A stretch of 64,000 nt of DNA from Nevskiaceae bacterium (GTDB lineage Bacteria; Pseudomonadota; Gammaproteobacteria; Steroidobacterales; Steroidobacteraceae). The position numbers and the translations under genes were made by a program. The notes under the pieces are model-generated. The model had not been told where the DNA came from. It did not search any database and worked only from the letters and a program-made list of their open reading frames with translations. The stretch is taken from positions 331,776-395,775 of the forward strand of contig JACKOV010000004.1 of assembly GCA_024234075.1 (NCBI GenBank), read 5' to 3'. Positions 1 to 8,245 of the stretch are shown piece by piece (positions within the stretch are counted from its first letter, which is position 1; each line of letters opens with the position of its first letter).

Positions 1-302
1 GCGATCAACGCCAGAGTCTCGAGCAGCGCGCGCGAGTAGCGCTGCGGCCGCTCCGGCCAGAGCCGCGACACCTCGGGCGCAAACTCCGAGCGCACCTGGA
101 TGCGCACGCCGCTGGCGGTTTCCTTGACCTCGATGCCCCGCCCCTCGCAAGCCTCCGCAAGTGCGGTGATCGCAGCCCGCAATGCGGCATTGTCGGGTCG
201 CACCGATTCTTCGAACAACTGCCCGAGCTCGGCCACCGACAGCGGCCGGCCCGCGGCGAGCAGCGCAGCCTCGATCACGTTCCTGATGTAGTTCTCGCTC
301 AT
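1..302 (-). CDS. scpB: Segregation and condensation protein B (5' part, cut by window edge)
   Basis: ScpB is a winged-helix subunit that binds ScpA and the SMC ATPase in the bacterial condensin complex, acting on the nucleoid in chromosome compaction and segregation. About the first 100 residues are visible (MSENYIRNVIEAALLAAG, then a helical winged-helix region with RPQRYSRALLETLALIA), which is the conserved ScpB N-terminus; the rest lies outside the window. The ATG at 302-300 overlaps the scpA stop as ATGA, so translation of the two is probably coupled. The partner smc gene is at 8.2-11.8 kb. Identification is firm; only the missing C-terminus limits it. Confidence 0.93.
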   Translation of the reverse strand, partial: MSENYIRNVIEAALLAAGRPLSVAELGQLFEESVRPDNAALRAAITALAEACEGRGIEVKETASGVRIQVRSEFAPEVSRLWPERPQRYSRALLETLALI

Positions 303-1375
303 GATTCCTCGGACGGCGGCAGCGGCGGCGTAGCGTACGGCGATTCTTCTTCGGTCCCGGCAGCATCAGCCCCGGCGACATCGGTCTCGACGGCAGCTTC
401 GGCCGGGGCGTCGACGGCATCGTTGCTGGCCACGAGATGCAGTGCGCGATTGGGACCGGTCGAACGAACGTGCAGCGGGCCGTAGACCTCGGTCTGCACG
501 ATGTCGAGCAGGCCTTCCCGGACCAGTTCGAGGATGGCCATGAACGTCACGGTGACGCCCATTCTCCCCTCCTCGGGTCGGAACAAGCCGGTGAATTCTA
601 CGAAACTCGCGCGCTCGAGTGTCGAGAGGATGTCGCTCATCCGGGCCCGCACCGACAGTCGCTCTTTGCGGACATGATGGTGGGCGAACATCTCGGCCCG
701 CGACACCACCTCGCGGAACGCCAGGATCATCTCCTGCAGCGTCACCTGCGGCAGCACCTTCGACTGGCGCTTGACCTCAGCCTCGGCCGACGCGGTCCAG
801 ACATCGCGCTCCAGCCGCGGCAGACGGTCGATGCTCTCGGCGGCACGTTTGAAGCGCTCGTATTCCTGCAGGCGCCGCACCAGGTCGGCACGCGGATCGT
901 TTTCCTCGCCCGGCTGCGCTTCCGAGGAGCGTGGCAGCAGCATCCGCGACTTGATTTCGGCCAGCGTCGCGGCCATCAGCATGTACTCGCCGGCGAGTTC
1001 GAGCTGCAGATCCTGCATCAGCTCGATGTACTGCATGTACTGCCGGGTGATGTCGGCGAGCGGGATATCCAGGATGTTGAGGTTCTGCCGCCGGATCAAA
1101 TACAGCAGCAGATCGAGCGGCCCTTCGAAAGCCTCGAGGAACACCTCCAGGGCCTGCGGCGGGATGTACAGGTCGCGCGGGATCTGGGTCACCGGCTCGC
1201 CGTGCACCATCGCAAACGGCATCTCCGCCTGCTGCGGCACGGCCGGCGGCGGCGCCGGTTCCTCGACCGGATTCGAGACGACGACTCTCAGCTCGGGTTT
1301 GGCCATGTTGGAGGACGCTCGCAGGTCGATGGGTGACGGAGAGACGAGAACCGGTGCCGACAGCTCAGTCGGCAC
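299..1375 (-). CDS. scpA: Segregation and condensation protein A (kleisin)
   Basis: ScpA is the kleisin that bridges the two SMC heads and recruits ScpB. The protein has the hallmark FEGPLDLLLYLIRRQNLNILDIPLADIT block at the start of the N-terminal head-binding domain, a long helical middle and a C-terminal winged-helix region, then an acidic low-complexity tail. The start is uncertain. The longest form uses GTG at 1375, inside the end of trpS; an ATG at 1306 (MAKPELRVV) would remove 23 poorly conserved residues and avoid the overlap. It lies between trpS and scpB, all on the minus strand, consistent with one transcript. The family assignment is secure; the start is not. Confidence 0.93.
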   Translation of the reverse strand: MPTELSAPVLVSPSPIDLRASSNMAKPELRVVVSNPVEEPAPPPAVPQQAEMPFAMVHGEPVTQIPRDLYIPPQALEVFLEAFEGPLDLLLYLIRRQNLNILDIPLADITRQYMQYIELMQDLQLELAGEYMLMAATLAEIKSRMLLPRSSEAQPGEENDPRADLVRRLQEYERFKRAAESIDRLPRLERDVWTASAEAEVKRQSKVLPQVTLQEMILAFREVVSRAEMFAHHHVRKERLSVRARMSDILSTLERASFVEFTGLFRPEEGRMGVTVTFMAILELVREGLLDIVQTEVYGPLHVRSTGPNRALHLVASNDAVDAPAEAAVETDVAGADAAGTEEESPYATPPLPPSEES

Positions 1376-2582
1376 GCAGATGCATGGCGCGACGCACGTC
1401 GTCGAGCGTCTCGCGGGCGGTTTCCCGCGCCCGCTCGACCCCTTCGGCGAGGATGTTCCGCACCAGCTGCGGATTCTCCTCGTATTCCTGGCCGCGGCGA
1501 CGCATTTCGCCGATCTCGGCGACGATACGCTCGATCAGCGGCTTCTTGCAGTCCAGGCAACCGATGCCGGCCGTGCGGCAGCCCTGCGCGGCCCAGCCAC
1601 AGGTGGCCTCGTCCGAATAGACCTTGTGGAGATCGAACACCGGGCACTTGTCGGGGTCGCCGGGATCGGTGCGGCGCACACGTGCCGGATCGGTCTGCAT
1701 GGCCTTGAGCTTGCGGGCGACAGCGTCCGGATCCTCGCGCATGCCGATGGTATTGCCGTAGGACTTGGACATCTTGCGGCCATCGAGCCCGGGCAGCCTG
1801 GGCGTGGGCGTCAGCAACACCTGCGGCTCCGGCAGGATCGCGACACTCTGGCCCTCCAGATAGCCCAGCAGGCGCTCGCGATCCGCGACCGTGATCCGGG
1901 TATCGGCGGTCACCAGCGCGCGGGCCTGTTCGAGCGCTGCGGTGTCGCCGGCCTCCTGGTACTTGCGGCGCAACTGCCGGTAGAGCGCGCCCTGCCGGCC
2001 ACCGAGCTCGGTGATCGCTCTTTCGGCCTTGGCCTCAAACTCCGGCTCGCGGCCGTAGAGGTGGTTGAAACGGCGGGCGACTTCGCGCGAGATCTCGACG
2101 TGCGCGACCTGATCCTCGCCCACCGGGATCCAGGCGGGGCGATAGAGCAGGATGTCGGCCGACTGCAGCAACGGATAACCGAGGAAGCCGTAGGTCGCGA
2201 GGTCCTTTTCGGCGAGCTGGGCTTGCTGGTCTTTGTAGGTTGGGACGCGCTCCAGCCAGCTCAGCGGCGTGATCATCGACAGCAGCAGGTGCAGCTCGGC
2301 GTGCTCCGGCACCTGCGACTGGACGAAGATCGTGGCCACCCCGGGGTTGAGTCCCGCAGCCAGCCAGTCGATCACCATCTGGTGCACGTACTCGGGCAGC
2401 TTGCTGGTGTCCTCGTAGCCGGTGGTCAGCGCATGCCAGTCGGCGACGAAGAAATAGCAGCTGTACTTGTACTGCAGGTCGACCCAGTTGCGCAGCGCAC
2501 CGTGATAGTTGCCGAGATGCAGCTGCCCGGTCGGCCGCATGCCCGAGAGCACCCGCTGCGCCTGCGAGGCGGCGGCACTCAT
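1365..2582 (-). CDS. trpS: Tryptophanyl-tRNA synthetase
   Basis: Class I aminoacyl-tRNA synthetase that charges tRNA-Trp in the cytoplasm. The HIGH-type ATP motif is seen as RPTGQLHLGNYHGAL around residues 16-30 and the KMSKS loop as GRKMSKSYGN around residue 270. The middle is longer than in short bacterial TrpS proteins (405 aa here, against roughly 330-350), including a segment with GCLDCKKPLIERIVAEIGEM near the C-terminus, which is a known longer TrpS form. A TATAAT box sits about 160 nt upstream, leaving an untranslated leader of roughly 150 nt. It heads the trpS-scpA-scpB cluster. Confidence 0.96.
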   Translation of the reverse strand: MSAAASQAQRVLSGMRPTGQLHLGNYHGALRNWVDLQYKYSCYFFVADWHALTTGYEDTSKLPEYVHQMVIDWLAAGLNPGVATIFVQSQVPEHAELHLLLSMITPLSWLERVPTYKDQQAQLAEKDLATYGFLGYPLLQSADILLYRPAWIPVGEDQVAHVEISREVARRFNHLYGREPEFEAKAERAITELGGRQGALYRQLRRKYQEAGDTAALEQARALVTADTRITVADRERLLGYLEGQSVAILPEPQVLLTPTPRLPGLDGRKMSKSYGNTIGMREDPDAVARKLKAMQTDPARVRRTDPGDPDKCPVFDLHKVYSDEATCGWAAQGCRTAGIGCLDCKKPLIERIVAEIGEMRRRGQEYEENPQLVRNILAEGVERARETARETLDDVRRAMHLRAD

Positions 2583-2740
2583 CGCCGCACCTCCGGTGAC
2601 GCGGCTTGCGATCCGACGCTGGGGGGACCTCGAAACACGGCGCCGAACTCACACGAAGAATACGTCTCAAAATGTTGTATTTTCTGCATTATTTCCGACT
2701 ACGAGTCTGGCAGGCCGAACCTCGCGCCGGCGCGGGCGCG

Positions 2741-2746
2741 ATTATA
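2741..2746 (-). promoter_or_regulatory. Candidate -10 box of the trpS promoter
   Basis: On the minus strand the sequence reads TATAAT, a perfect sigma70 -10 hexamer, just beyond the end of the YciO-type gene. No convincing -35 hexamer stands 17 bp upstream (CCTGTA is the best fit). The predicted leader before the trpS ATG is about 150 nt. The call rests on the hexamer and its position only. Confidence 0.5.
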
Positions 2747-2762
2747 GCGAAGCCGTCGCCGG

Positions 2763-3467
2763 CTACAGGCCGAACGGTGCGATGCTGCCGCGGCCCTGGC
2801 GCACGATCACCGGCGGCTGCACCAGCAGGTCGACCACGGTCGTCGGTTCGAGCCCGCAGACGCCGCCGTCGAGCAGGGCATCGAGTTCGTGCTCGAGCCG
2901 CTCGCGGATCTCGGCTGCGTCGTTCAGCGGCAGCTCGTCCTCCGGCAGCATCAGCGTCGAGCTCATGATCGGCTCGCCGAGCTCCTCCAGCAGCATCCGC
3001 GGCACGACGTGATCCGGCACCCGGATGCCGATGGTCTTGCGCTTCTCGTGCTGCAGCCGCCGCGGCGTCTCGCGCGTGGCCGGCAGCAGGAAGGTATAGG
3101 GTCCCGGTGTGCAGGCCTTCAGCAGCCGGAACTGCCAGGTCTCGACTTTGGCGTAGCGCGCGATTTCCGTGAGATCGCGACAGACCAGAGTGAAATGGTG
3201 GTGGCGCTCGGCGCGCCGGATCCGGCGGATCCGTTCCAGTGCATCCTTGTCGCCGATGTGACACCCCAGGGCATAGCAGGAGTCCGTCGGATAGGCGATC
3301 ACGCCGCCGGCGCGCAGGATCTCGACGGCCTGGCGGATCGAACGCAGTTGCGGATTGACGGGGTGCAGTTCGTAGTATTCGATGGGTCTGGCCCTCTTGC
3401 GGGCAGTCGCGCCGGGTTTCGCTATGATACGCGGCTCCGCCCGCCCACGACGCCCGCCTCGCCGCAC
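2763..3467 (-). CDS. yciO: YciO-type Sua5/YrdC family protein
   Basis: Member of the Sua5/YciO/YrdC fold, whose characterised members make threonylcarbamoyl-AMP for tRNA t6A; the YciO branch itself has an unsettled role. Visible family blocks are GGVIAYPTDSCYALGC, the RIRRIRRAERHHHFTLVCRDL region, and the KRKTIGIRVPDH and PTTVVDL blocks, giving a full domain through IVRQGRGSIAPFGL. Conserved similarity begins only at about EYYELHPVNPQ, residue 29. The upstream residues come from a GTG at 3467 and are arginine-rich, unlike the family. No ATG, GTG or TTG lies between; an ATC codon with AAGAGG nine bases upstream sits where the family normally starts. The 5' end is therefore unresolved. Confidence 0.85.
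   Translation of the reverse strand: MRRGGRRGRAEPRIIAKPGATARKRARPIEYYELHPVNPQLRSIRQAVEILRAGGVIAYPTDSCYALGCHIGDKDALERIRRIRRAERHHHFTLVCRDLTEIARYAKVETWQFRLLKACTPGPYTFLLPATRETPRRLQHEKRKTIGIRVPDHVVPRMLLEELGEPIMSSTLMLPEDELPLNDAAEIRERLEHELDALLDGGVCGLEPTTVVDLLVQPPVIVRQGRGSIAPFGL
3423..3428 (+). promoter_or_regulatory. Candidate -10 box of the yciB promoter
   Basis: TATGAT lies about 50 bp before the yciB ATG at 3476. The only TTG-type -35 candidate (TTGCGG at 3397) gives a 20 bp spacer, longer than usual, so the promoter call rests on the -10 alone. The box lies inside the arginine-rich 5' extension of the divergent YciO-type gene, which argues that this extension may not be translated. Confidence 0.4.
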
Positions 3468-3475
3468 CGCCGCGT

Positions 3476-4036
3476 ATGCAAGCCCTGCTCGAACTCCTGC
3501 CGCTGGTCGCGTTCGTCGTGGCCTACTACCAGGCCGATATTTACGTCGCCACCGGCGTGTTGATGGCCGCGATGCTGTTGCTGCTGGCGTTCGACTGGCT
3601 GCGCCAGCGCCGCATTCCGCCCATGCACGGCATCAGCACCGCGCTGGTGTTCGTGTTCGGCACCGCCACCCTGCTGCTGCACGACCAGCGCTTCATCCAG
3701 TGGAAGCCGACGGTGTTCTGCTGGCTGCTCGGCATCGCCTTCCTCGCCAGCCAGTGGATCGGCGCGAAACCCCTGGCCGAACGCCTGATGGGCGCGGCCA
3801 TGGGCCAGCCGTTCGGCCAGGTGGCGCGCGCCGATTGGCTGCGCCTGAACCTCGCCTGGGTGCTGTTCTACCTGCTGATCGGTGCCGCCAACCTGGTGGT
3901 CGCCTACAACGCCAGCGAACGCGTCTGGGTCAATTTCAAGGTGTTCGGGATCATGGCCGCCACCCTGCTCTTCGTGATTGGCCAGTCTCTGTGGCTATCG
4001 CGCCGGGCCGTTGCCGATCCGGCGAGCGCGCCATGA
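3476..4036 (+). CDS. yciB: Inner membrane septation protein YciB (IspZ/septation protein A family)
   Basis: Small polytopic inner-membrane protein of the YciB/IspA family, linked in other bacteria to cell envelope and septation functions. The 186-aa protein starts MQALLELLPLVAFVVAYYQADIYVATG, matching the family N-terminus, and alternates hydrophobic helices (five or six) with short loops; family blocks include FIQWKPTVFCWLLGIAFLASQ, and NLAWVLFYLLIGAANLVVAYN followed by WVNFKVFG. It overlaps the BolA-like gene by ATGA, an arrangement also common elsewhere, so the two are probably translationally coupled. Length agrees with the family. Confidence 0.93.
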   Translation: MQALLELLPLVAFVVAYYQADIYVATGVLMAAMLLLLAFDWLRQRRIPPMHGISTALVFVFGTATLLLHDQRFIQWKPTVFCWLLGIAFLASQWIGAKPLAERLMGAAMGQPFGQVARADWLRLNLAWVLFYLLIGAANLVVAYNASERVWVNFKVFGIMAATLLFVIGQSLWLSRRAVADPASAP

Positions 4037-4293
4037 GCCTCGATCGCGTGGCGCTGTTGCGCGCGGCGCTGGAGCAGGCCCTCGAGCCGACCGCGCTCGA
4101 AATCCGCGACGACAGCGCCGCCCATGCCGGACATGCCGGCGCGCGCGAAGGCGGCCATTTCTTCATCCGGATCGCCTCGCCGCGCTTCCAGGGGCTGTCG
4201 ACGCTGGCTCGCCACCGGCTGGTATACGATGCCGCCGGCAGGCTGTTCGGAACTCACGTTCATGCGCTGTCGATCGACGCCCGTCTTCCTTAG
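4033..4293 (+). CDS. BolA family protein
   Basis: BolA-like proteins are small monothiol-glutaredoxin partners and DNA-binding or stress regulators. The 86-aa product shows the fold's order: an N-terminal helix (LLRAALEQALEPTALEIRDDSAAHAGH), then GGHFFIRIASPRFQGLSTLARHRLVYDAAG and a C-terminal helix ending in HVHALSIDARLP. The His in the AHAGH region and the HVHALS block match family residues implicated in Fe-S cluster binding with glutaredoxin. The ATG lies in the yciB stop (ATGA). Which BolA subgroup it belongs to cannot be fixed from sequence alone, so no symbol is given. Confidence 0.88.
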   Translation: MSLDRVALLRAALEQALEPTALEIRDDSAAHAGHAGAREGGHFFIRIASPRFQGLSTLARHRLVYDAAGRLFGTHVHALSIDARLP

Positions 4294-4335
4294 AGTTCAC
4301 GTTACACTTCACACCCAAGTCACTGAGAGCACAGC

Positions 4336-5163
4336 ATGAAGATTCTTCGATTCGTTGCCTTGGCAAGCCTCGCGACGCTGGCGGCCTGCCAGCAGGGCGG
4401 CAAGGACGCGGCCAAGACCGCCGACGCGTCCGATCCGTCTGCCGAGGTCGTGGCCACCGTCGACGGCACCAACCTGACCCGCGGCACCTTCGATTTCTAC
4501 GTCAAGGCCGCCACCGGCAAGGCCCCCGCCGACCTGACCCCGGAGCAGCGTCAGGACGCGCTCGACTCCCTGGTCCGCATGCAGCTGATCGCGAGTCAGG
4601 CGCAGAAGGACGGCCTCGACAAGGACCACGAGATTGCCGCCGCACTGACGCTGTCGCGCCTCGACGTGCTGCAGCGCGCCCTGCAGCAGCAGTACCTGAA
4701 GGACAAGACACCGACCGAGCAGGAGCTGCGCGCCGAATACGAGACCCAGCTCGCCCAGATGCCGCGCACCGAATATCACGCGCGTCACATCCTGGTGCAG
4801 ACCGAGGAGACCGCGAACCAGTTGCTGGCGCGCCTGAAGAAGGGCGAGAAGTTCGAACGGGTCGCGCGCGAGTCGATGGACTCCTCCAAGGACAACGGCG
4901 GGGACCTCGGCTGGTTCAGCCCGCAGAGCATGGTCAAGCCGTTCTCCGATGCCGTCATGACCCTGAAGAAGGGTGAGACGACCGCAAAGCCGGTCCAGAC
5001 CCAGTTCGGCTGGCACATCATCCGGCTCGACGACACTCGCGAGGTGCAGCCGCCGCCGTTCGACGCGGTCCAGCCGCAACTCGGACAAGTGGTGCTGGCC
5101 AAGAAGTTCAAGGGCTATTCGGACGAGCTGCTGAAGACCGCCAAGGTCGAGAAGAAGCTCTGA
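4336..5163 (+). CDS. Parvulin-type peptidyl-prolyl isomerase lipoprotein
   Basis: Predicted periplasmic prolyl isomerase that assists folding of exported proteins. Residues 1-18 form a lipoprotein signal with lipobox LAAC and acylation Cys18. A SurA-like helical N-terminal region follows (DLTPEQRQDALDSLVRMQLIASQAQK), then a parvulin (PpiC) domain at about residues 150-245 with YHARHILVQTEETANQLL, a GGDLGWFSPQSMVKPF block and QTQFGWHIIRLDD. The C-terminal Lys-rich tail is short. Length (275 aa) suits PpiC-type lipoproteins. It stands alone, 42 bp after the BolA-like gene, and converges on ligA. Confidence 0.9.
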   Translation: MKILRFVALASLATLAACQQGGKDAAKTADASDPSAEVVATVDGTNLTRGTFDFYVKAATGKAPADLTPEQRQDALDSLVRMQLIASQAQKDGLDKDHEIAAALTLSRLDVLQRALQQQYLKDKTPTEQELRAEYETQLAQMPRTEYHARHILVQTEETANQLLARLKKGEKFERVARESMDSSKDNGGDLGWFSPQSMVKPFSDAVMTLKKGETTAKPVQTQFGWHIIRLDDTREVQPPPFDAVQPQLGQVVLAKKFKGYSDELLKTAKVEKKL

Positions 5164-5222
5164 GCCTTCGGCGAGAGGGTGCCCGCCCCGCCGCGCGCGC
5201 GGGTTGCACCCCCTCGCTACCC

Positions 5223-5254
5223 GCGGCCGCCGCCCGTATCAGGTCGGCGGCCGC
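5223..5254. terminator. Hairpin at the convergent ends of the parvulin gene and ligA
   Basis: A perfect 10-bp inverted repeat, GCGGCCGCCG (5223-5232) and CGGCGGCCGC (5245-5254), surrounds the ligA stop codon. On the plus strand it is followed by TTCGTTTCC, a weak T-rich run, so it could end the parvulin transcript. A second imperfect 12-bp stem (5171-5182 with 5204-5215) lies just before it. Confidence 0.45.
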
Positions 5255-7272
5255 TTCGTTTCCAGCACCTGTCGCAGCGCCTGCTCGTCGATGACCGGCA
5301 CACCGAGCGCAGTCGCCTTGGCGAGCTTCGAGCCGGCATCCGCACCGGCGACCAGATAGCTGGTCTTGGCCGACACGCTGCCGGCCGCCCGCGCACCCAG
5401 TTCGCGCAACTGCTCTTCGGCCTCGGCCCGCGACAGCGATTGCAGCGCGCCGGTGATCACGAACGTCAGTCCGGCCAGCGGCGGTTTCTCCGGCGCAGTG
5501 CGCGGCTGATCGGGCCAGTGCACGCCGCTGGCGCGCAGCCGCGCCAGGACGTCGAGATTCAGCGGGTTGGCAAAGAACTCGACCACATGCGCGGCCACCA
5601 CCGGACCGACGTCCGGCACTTCCTGGATGGTCGGCGCATCGGCGGCCTGCAAGGATTCGAGCGCGCCGAAATGGCTGGCCAGCGCCGCCGCGGTCGATTC
5701 GCCGACGTCGCGGATACCGAGCGCGAACAGGAAACGGCCCAGCCGGGTGTCCTTGCTGCGCTGTAGCGCGGCGACCAGCTTCTCGGCCGACTTGCGGCCC
5801 ATGCGGTCGAGCCCTTCGAGCTGTGCCACTTCGAGGGTGTACAGATCGGCCGGCGAATTCACCAGGCCACATTCGACCAGTTGGTCGATCAGCTTGTCGC
5901 CGAGCCCTTCGACATCCATGGCCCGTCGCGAGGCGAAGTGGCGCAGCCGCTCCTTGCGCTGCGCGCTGCAGGCGTAGTCGCCGGTGCAGCGGGCGATCGC
6001 GCCTTCCTCCTCGCGCACGACCGCCGAGCCGCAGACGGGGCAGCGCTCCGGCAGGACCACGGGCTGCGCATCGGCCGGGCGCCGCTCGGGCAACACGCGC
6101 AGCACCTCGGGGATCACGTCGCCGGCCCGCCTCACCACCACGGCATCGCCGACCCGCACGTCCTTGCGCGCGACCTCGTCCATGTTATGCAGCGTCGCAT
6201 TGCTGACGGTCACGCCACCGACGAACACCGGTACGAGCCGCGCCACCGGTGTCAGCGCGCCGGTACGTCCCACCTGGAACTCGACATCGCGGACCGTGGT
6301 CACGGCCTCGTCCGCGGGAAACTTGTGCGCCAGTGCCCAGCGCGGCGCGCGCGATACAAACCCGAGCCGGTGCTGGTCGCCGATCCGGTCGACCTTGTAG
6401 ACCACACCGTCGATCTGGTACCCGAGCTGCGCCCGGCGTGCGCCGATCCGGCGGTAGTACTCCAGACAACCCTCGACCCCCTGCACCACCGCGATTTCGG
6501 GGCAGGTACGCAGCCCCCAGTCGCGCAGCCGCGCCAGCATCTCGCTATGGCGCTGCGGCAAGTCGGGACCGTCGAGCTCGCCGACCGAATAGAAAAACAG
6601 CTCCAGCGGCCGGGTCGCGCTGATCCGCGGATCAAGCTGCCGCAGCGCGCCCGCCGCGGCATTGCGCGGATTCACGAAGGTCCGTTCGCCGCGGGCATCG
6701 GCCTGGCGGTTCATGCGTTCGAAGCCGGCCAGCGGCATGAAGACCTCGCCCCGCGCCTCGAGCTTGCGGGGCGCGCCGGCGCGCAACTGCAGCGGCACCG
6801 AGCGGATGGTCCGCACGTTTGCGGTGACATCCTCGCCCCGCGTACCGTCGCCGCGGGTCGCCGCCCGCACCAGCCGGCCGTCTTCCCAGGTCACCGACAC
6901 GGCCAGGCCGTCGATCTTCGGCTCGGCGCTGTAGACCACCTCGGATTCGCCACCGAGTTTTTCGCGAATGCGGCTGTCGAAGGCGATCAGATCCTCGTCG
7001 CTGAAGCCGTTGTCCAGCGAGAGCATCGGGATGCGGTGTTCGATGGTCGCAAATGCCGCGGAGGGCCGCGCACCGACCCGCTGGCTAGGCGAATCGGGCG
7101 TCACCAGCTCGGGATGCTCGCGTTCGAGCGCGAGCAGTTCCTGCACCAGGCGGTCGTACTCGGCGTCCGGAATCTCCGGATCGTCGAGCACGTGATACCG
7201 ATAGTCGTGCTGCGCGATCTGCGCGCGCAGCTCGGCGGCCCGTACGGCCAGCGCCGCCGCCGAACCGGTCAC
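5239..7272 (-). CDS. ligA: NAD-dependent DNA ligase
   Basis: Seals nicks in duplex DNA using NAD+, essential for Okazaki fragment joining and repair. The N-terminal Ia domain has the HDYRYHVLDDPEIPDAEYD block, and the adenylation domain has the AEPKIDGLAVS motif with nucleophile Lys119. An OB fold follows, then a four-cysteine zinc finger (CPVCGSAVV...RCTGDYACSAQ), helix-hairpin-helix repeats, and a C-terminal BRCT domain (PLAGLTFVITGALQSLSRAEAE). Length 677 aa is typical. Translation starts at GTG 7272, overlapping the zipA stop as GTGA. The smc-zipA-ligA order on one strand suggests a shared transcript. Confidence 0.97.
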   Translation of the reverse strand: MTGSAAALAVRAAELRAQIAQHDYRYHVLDDPEIPDAEYDRLVQELLALEREHPELVTPDSPSQRVGARPSAAFATIEHRIPMLSLDNGFSDEDLIAFDSRIREKLGGESEVVYSAEPKIDGLAVSVTWEDGRLVRAATRGDGTRGEDVTANVRTIRSVPLQLRAGAPRKLEARGEVFMPLAGFERMNRQADARGERTFVNPRNAAAGALRQLDPRISATRPLELFFYSVGELDGPDLPQRHSEMLARLRDWGLRTCPEIAVVQGVEGCLEYYRRIGARRAQLGYQIDGVVYKVDRIGDQHRLGFVSRAPRWALAHKFPADEAVTTVRDVEFQVGRTGALTPVARLVPVFVGGVTVSNATLHNMDEVARKDVRVGDAVVVRRAGDVIPEVLRVLPERRPADAQPVVLPERCPVCGSAVVREEEGAIARCTGDYACSAQRKERLRHFASRRAMDVEGLGDKLIDQLVECGLVNSPADLYTLEVAQLEGLDRMGRKSAEKLVAALQRSKDTRLGRFLFALGIRDVGESTAAALASHFGALESLQAADAPTIQEVPDVGPVVAAHVVEFFANPLNLDVLARLRASGVHWPDQPRTAPEKPPLAGLTFVITGALQSLSRAEAEEQLRELGARAAGSVSAKTSYLVAGADAGSKLAKATALGVPVIDEQALRQVLETKRPPT

Positions 7273-8240
7273 GGCGTGCCTTCAGCCGCCTCGCGCCGCA
7301 GTTCCACGACGCGGGTATCCGTCAGCGTCTGGCCACGCCCGTCGAACACCTCGCCGCGCAGCCGCTGAGCCAGCGTGCGGGCCACCCGCAACAGTCGTTC
7401 GAACGTGTCCCGCGGACTCAGCGGCCCCGGCAGCACCGCAAACAGGTTCAGACCCGCGAACAACAAGCCGTCGATCGTCTTGGGATCGAACGTGCCCGGC
7501 CGGGTCAGGCTCGCGGCACTGATCATCGCGCGTCCGTCGCCGGCCGGCTTGTGGTAGATGTCGAGCTCGCCGTGAATGAAGCCCTCGCCGATCAACGCCT
7601 GTCGCAGCGCCGATCCGGTGAAGCGCTCTCCCGAACGCGGCACGACCCGCAGCGCGATGATGCGCCGCTGCTCCTCGGGCGGCCAATCCAGCACCACCGA
7701 CGGCGGCAGTTCGTTCGGCACGGAATCGGCCAGCCAGGCCGACGCACGTTCCACCGGATCCGGCTCGGCGAGCGCTGCCGACTGGGCGGCGGCCTCCTCG
7801 GAATCCGGAGCTGACTCCGCCTCGACTCCGTGGGTCGTCGCGCCCTTGTCCACCGGTTCGGCCGTCTGCGTCGCCCGCTGCGGCGACGACATCACCGGCG
7901 ACGAGCCTGCGTCCATGTTGATCACCGGCAAATCGCCGACCCGCGGGTCGGTCGTCGCCTGCGGGTCGATCTCGACTACCGGCAAGTCGCGCAGCGGCTC
8001 GCGCGGCGACAGCTCGGGCATCGAGAACGCCGGTTCGGCGCGGACCGCAGGCTTGGCGGAAACCTCCGGTGCCCGGCTGGGTGCGGCAGGCGGCAGCTCA
8101 CGGCTGCTGCCGCCTCCACCGGACTGCGCCGCTCCGGCCCGCTCGGCGTCGCGCGCCCGCCGCTTGCGCAGCTCCCAGAACACCAGCCCGGCAACGAACA
8201 GGATGCCCGCCAGCAGCAGGGCCCAGCGTAATTCGGTCAT
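7269..8240 (-). CDS. zipA: Cell division protein ZipA
   Basis: Inner-membrane FtsZ-binding protein of the gammaproteobacterial divisome. It has the ZipA layout: one N-terminal membrane helix (MTELRWALLLAGILFVAGLVFW), a basic stretch (KRRARDAER), a long Pro/Ala/Ser-rich linker to about residue 195, and a C-terminal globular FtsZ-binding domain beginning near PEEQRRIIALRVVPRSGERFTG and containing LTRPGTFDP. It lies between smc (5 nt gap) and ligA (4 nt overlap). Its presence is one of the main signs that the host is a gammaproteobacterium. Confidence 0.94.
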   Translation of the reverse strand: MTELRWALLLAGILFVAGLVFWELRKRRARDAERAGAAQSGGGGSSRELPPAAPSRAPEVSAKPAVRAEPAFSMPELSPREPLRDLPVVEIDPQATTDPRVGDLPVINMDAGSSPVMSSPQRATQTAEPVDKGATTHGVEAESAPDSEEAAAQSAALAEPDPVERASAWLADSVPNELPPSVVLDWPPEEQRRIIALRVVPRSGERFTGSALRQALIGEGFIHGELDIYHKPAGDGRAMISAASLTRPGTFDPKTIDGLLFAGLNLFAVLPGPLSPRDTFERLLRVARTLAQRLRGEVFDGRGQTLTDTRVVELRREAAEGTP

Positions 8241-8245
8241 GGTGC

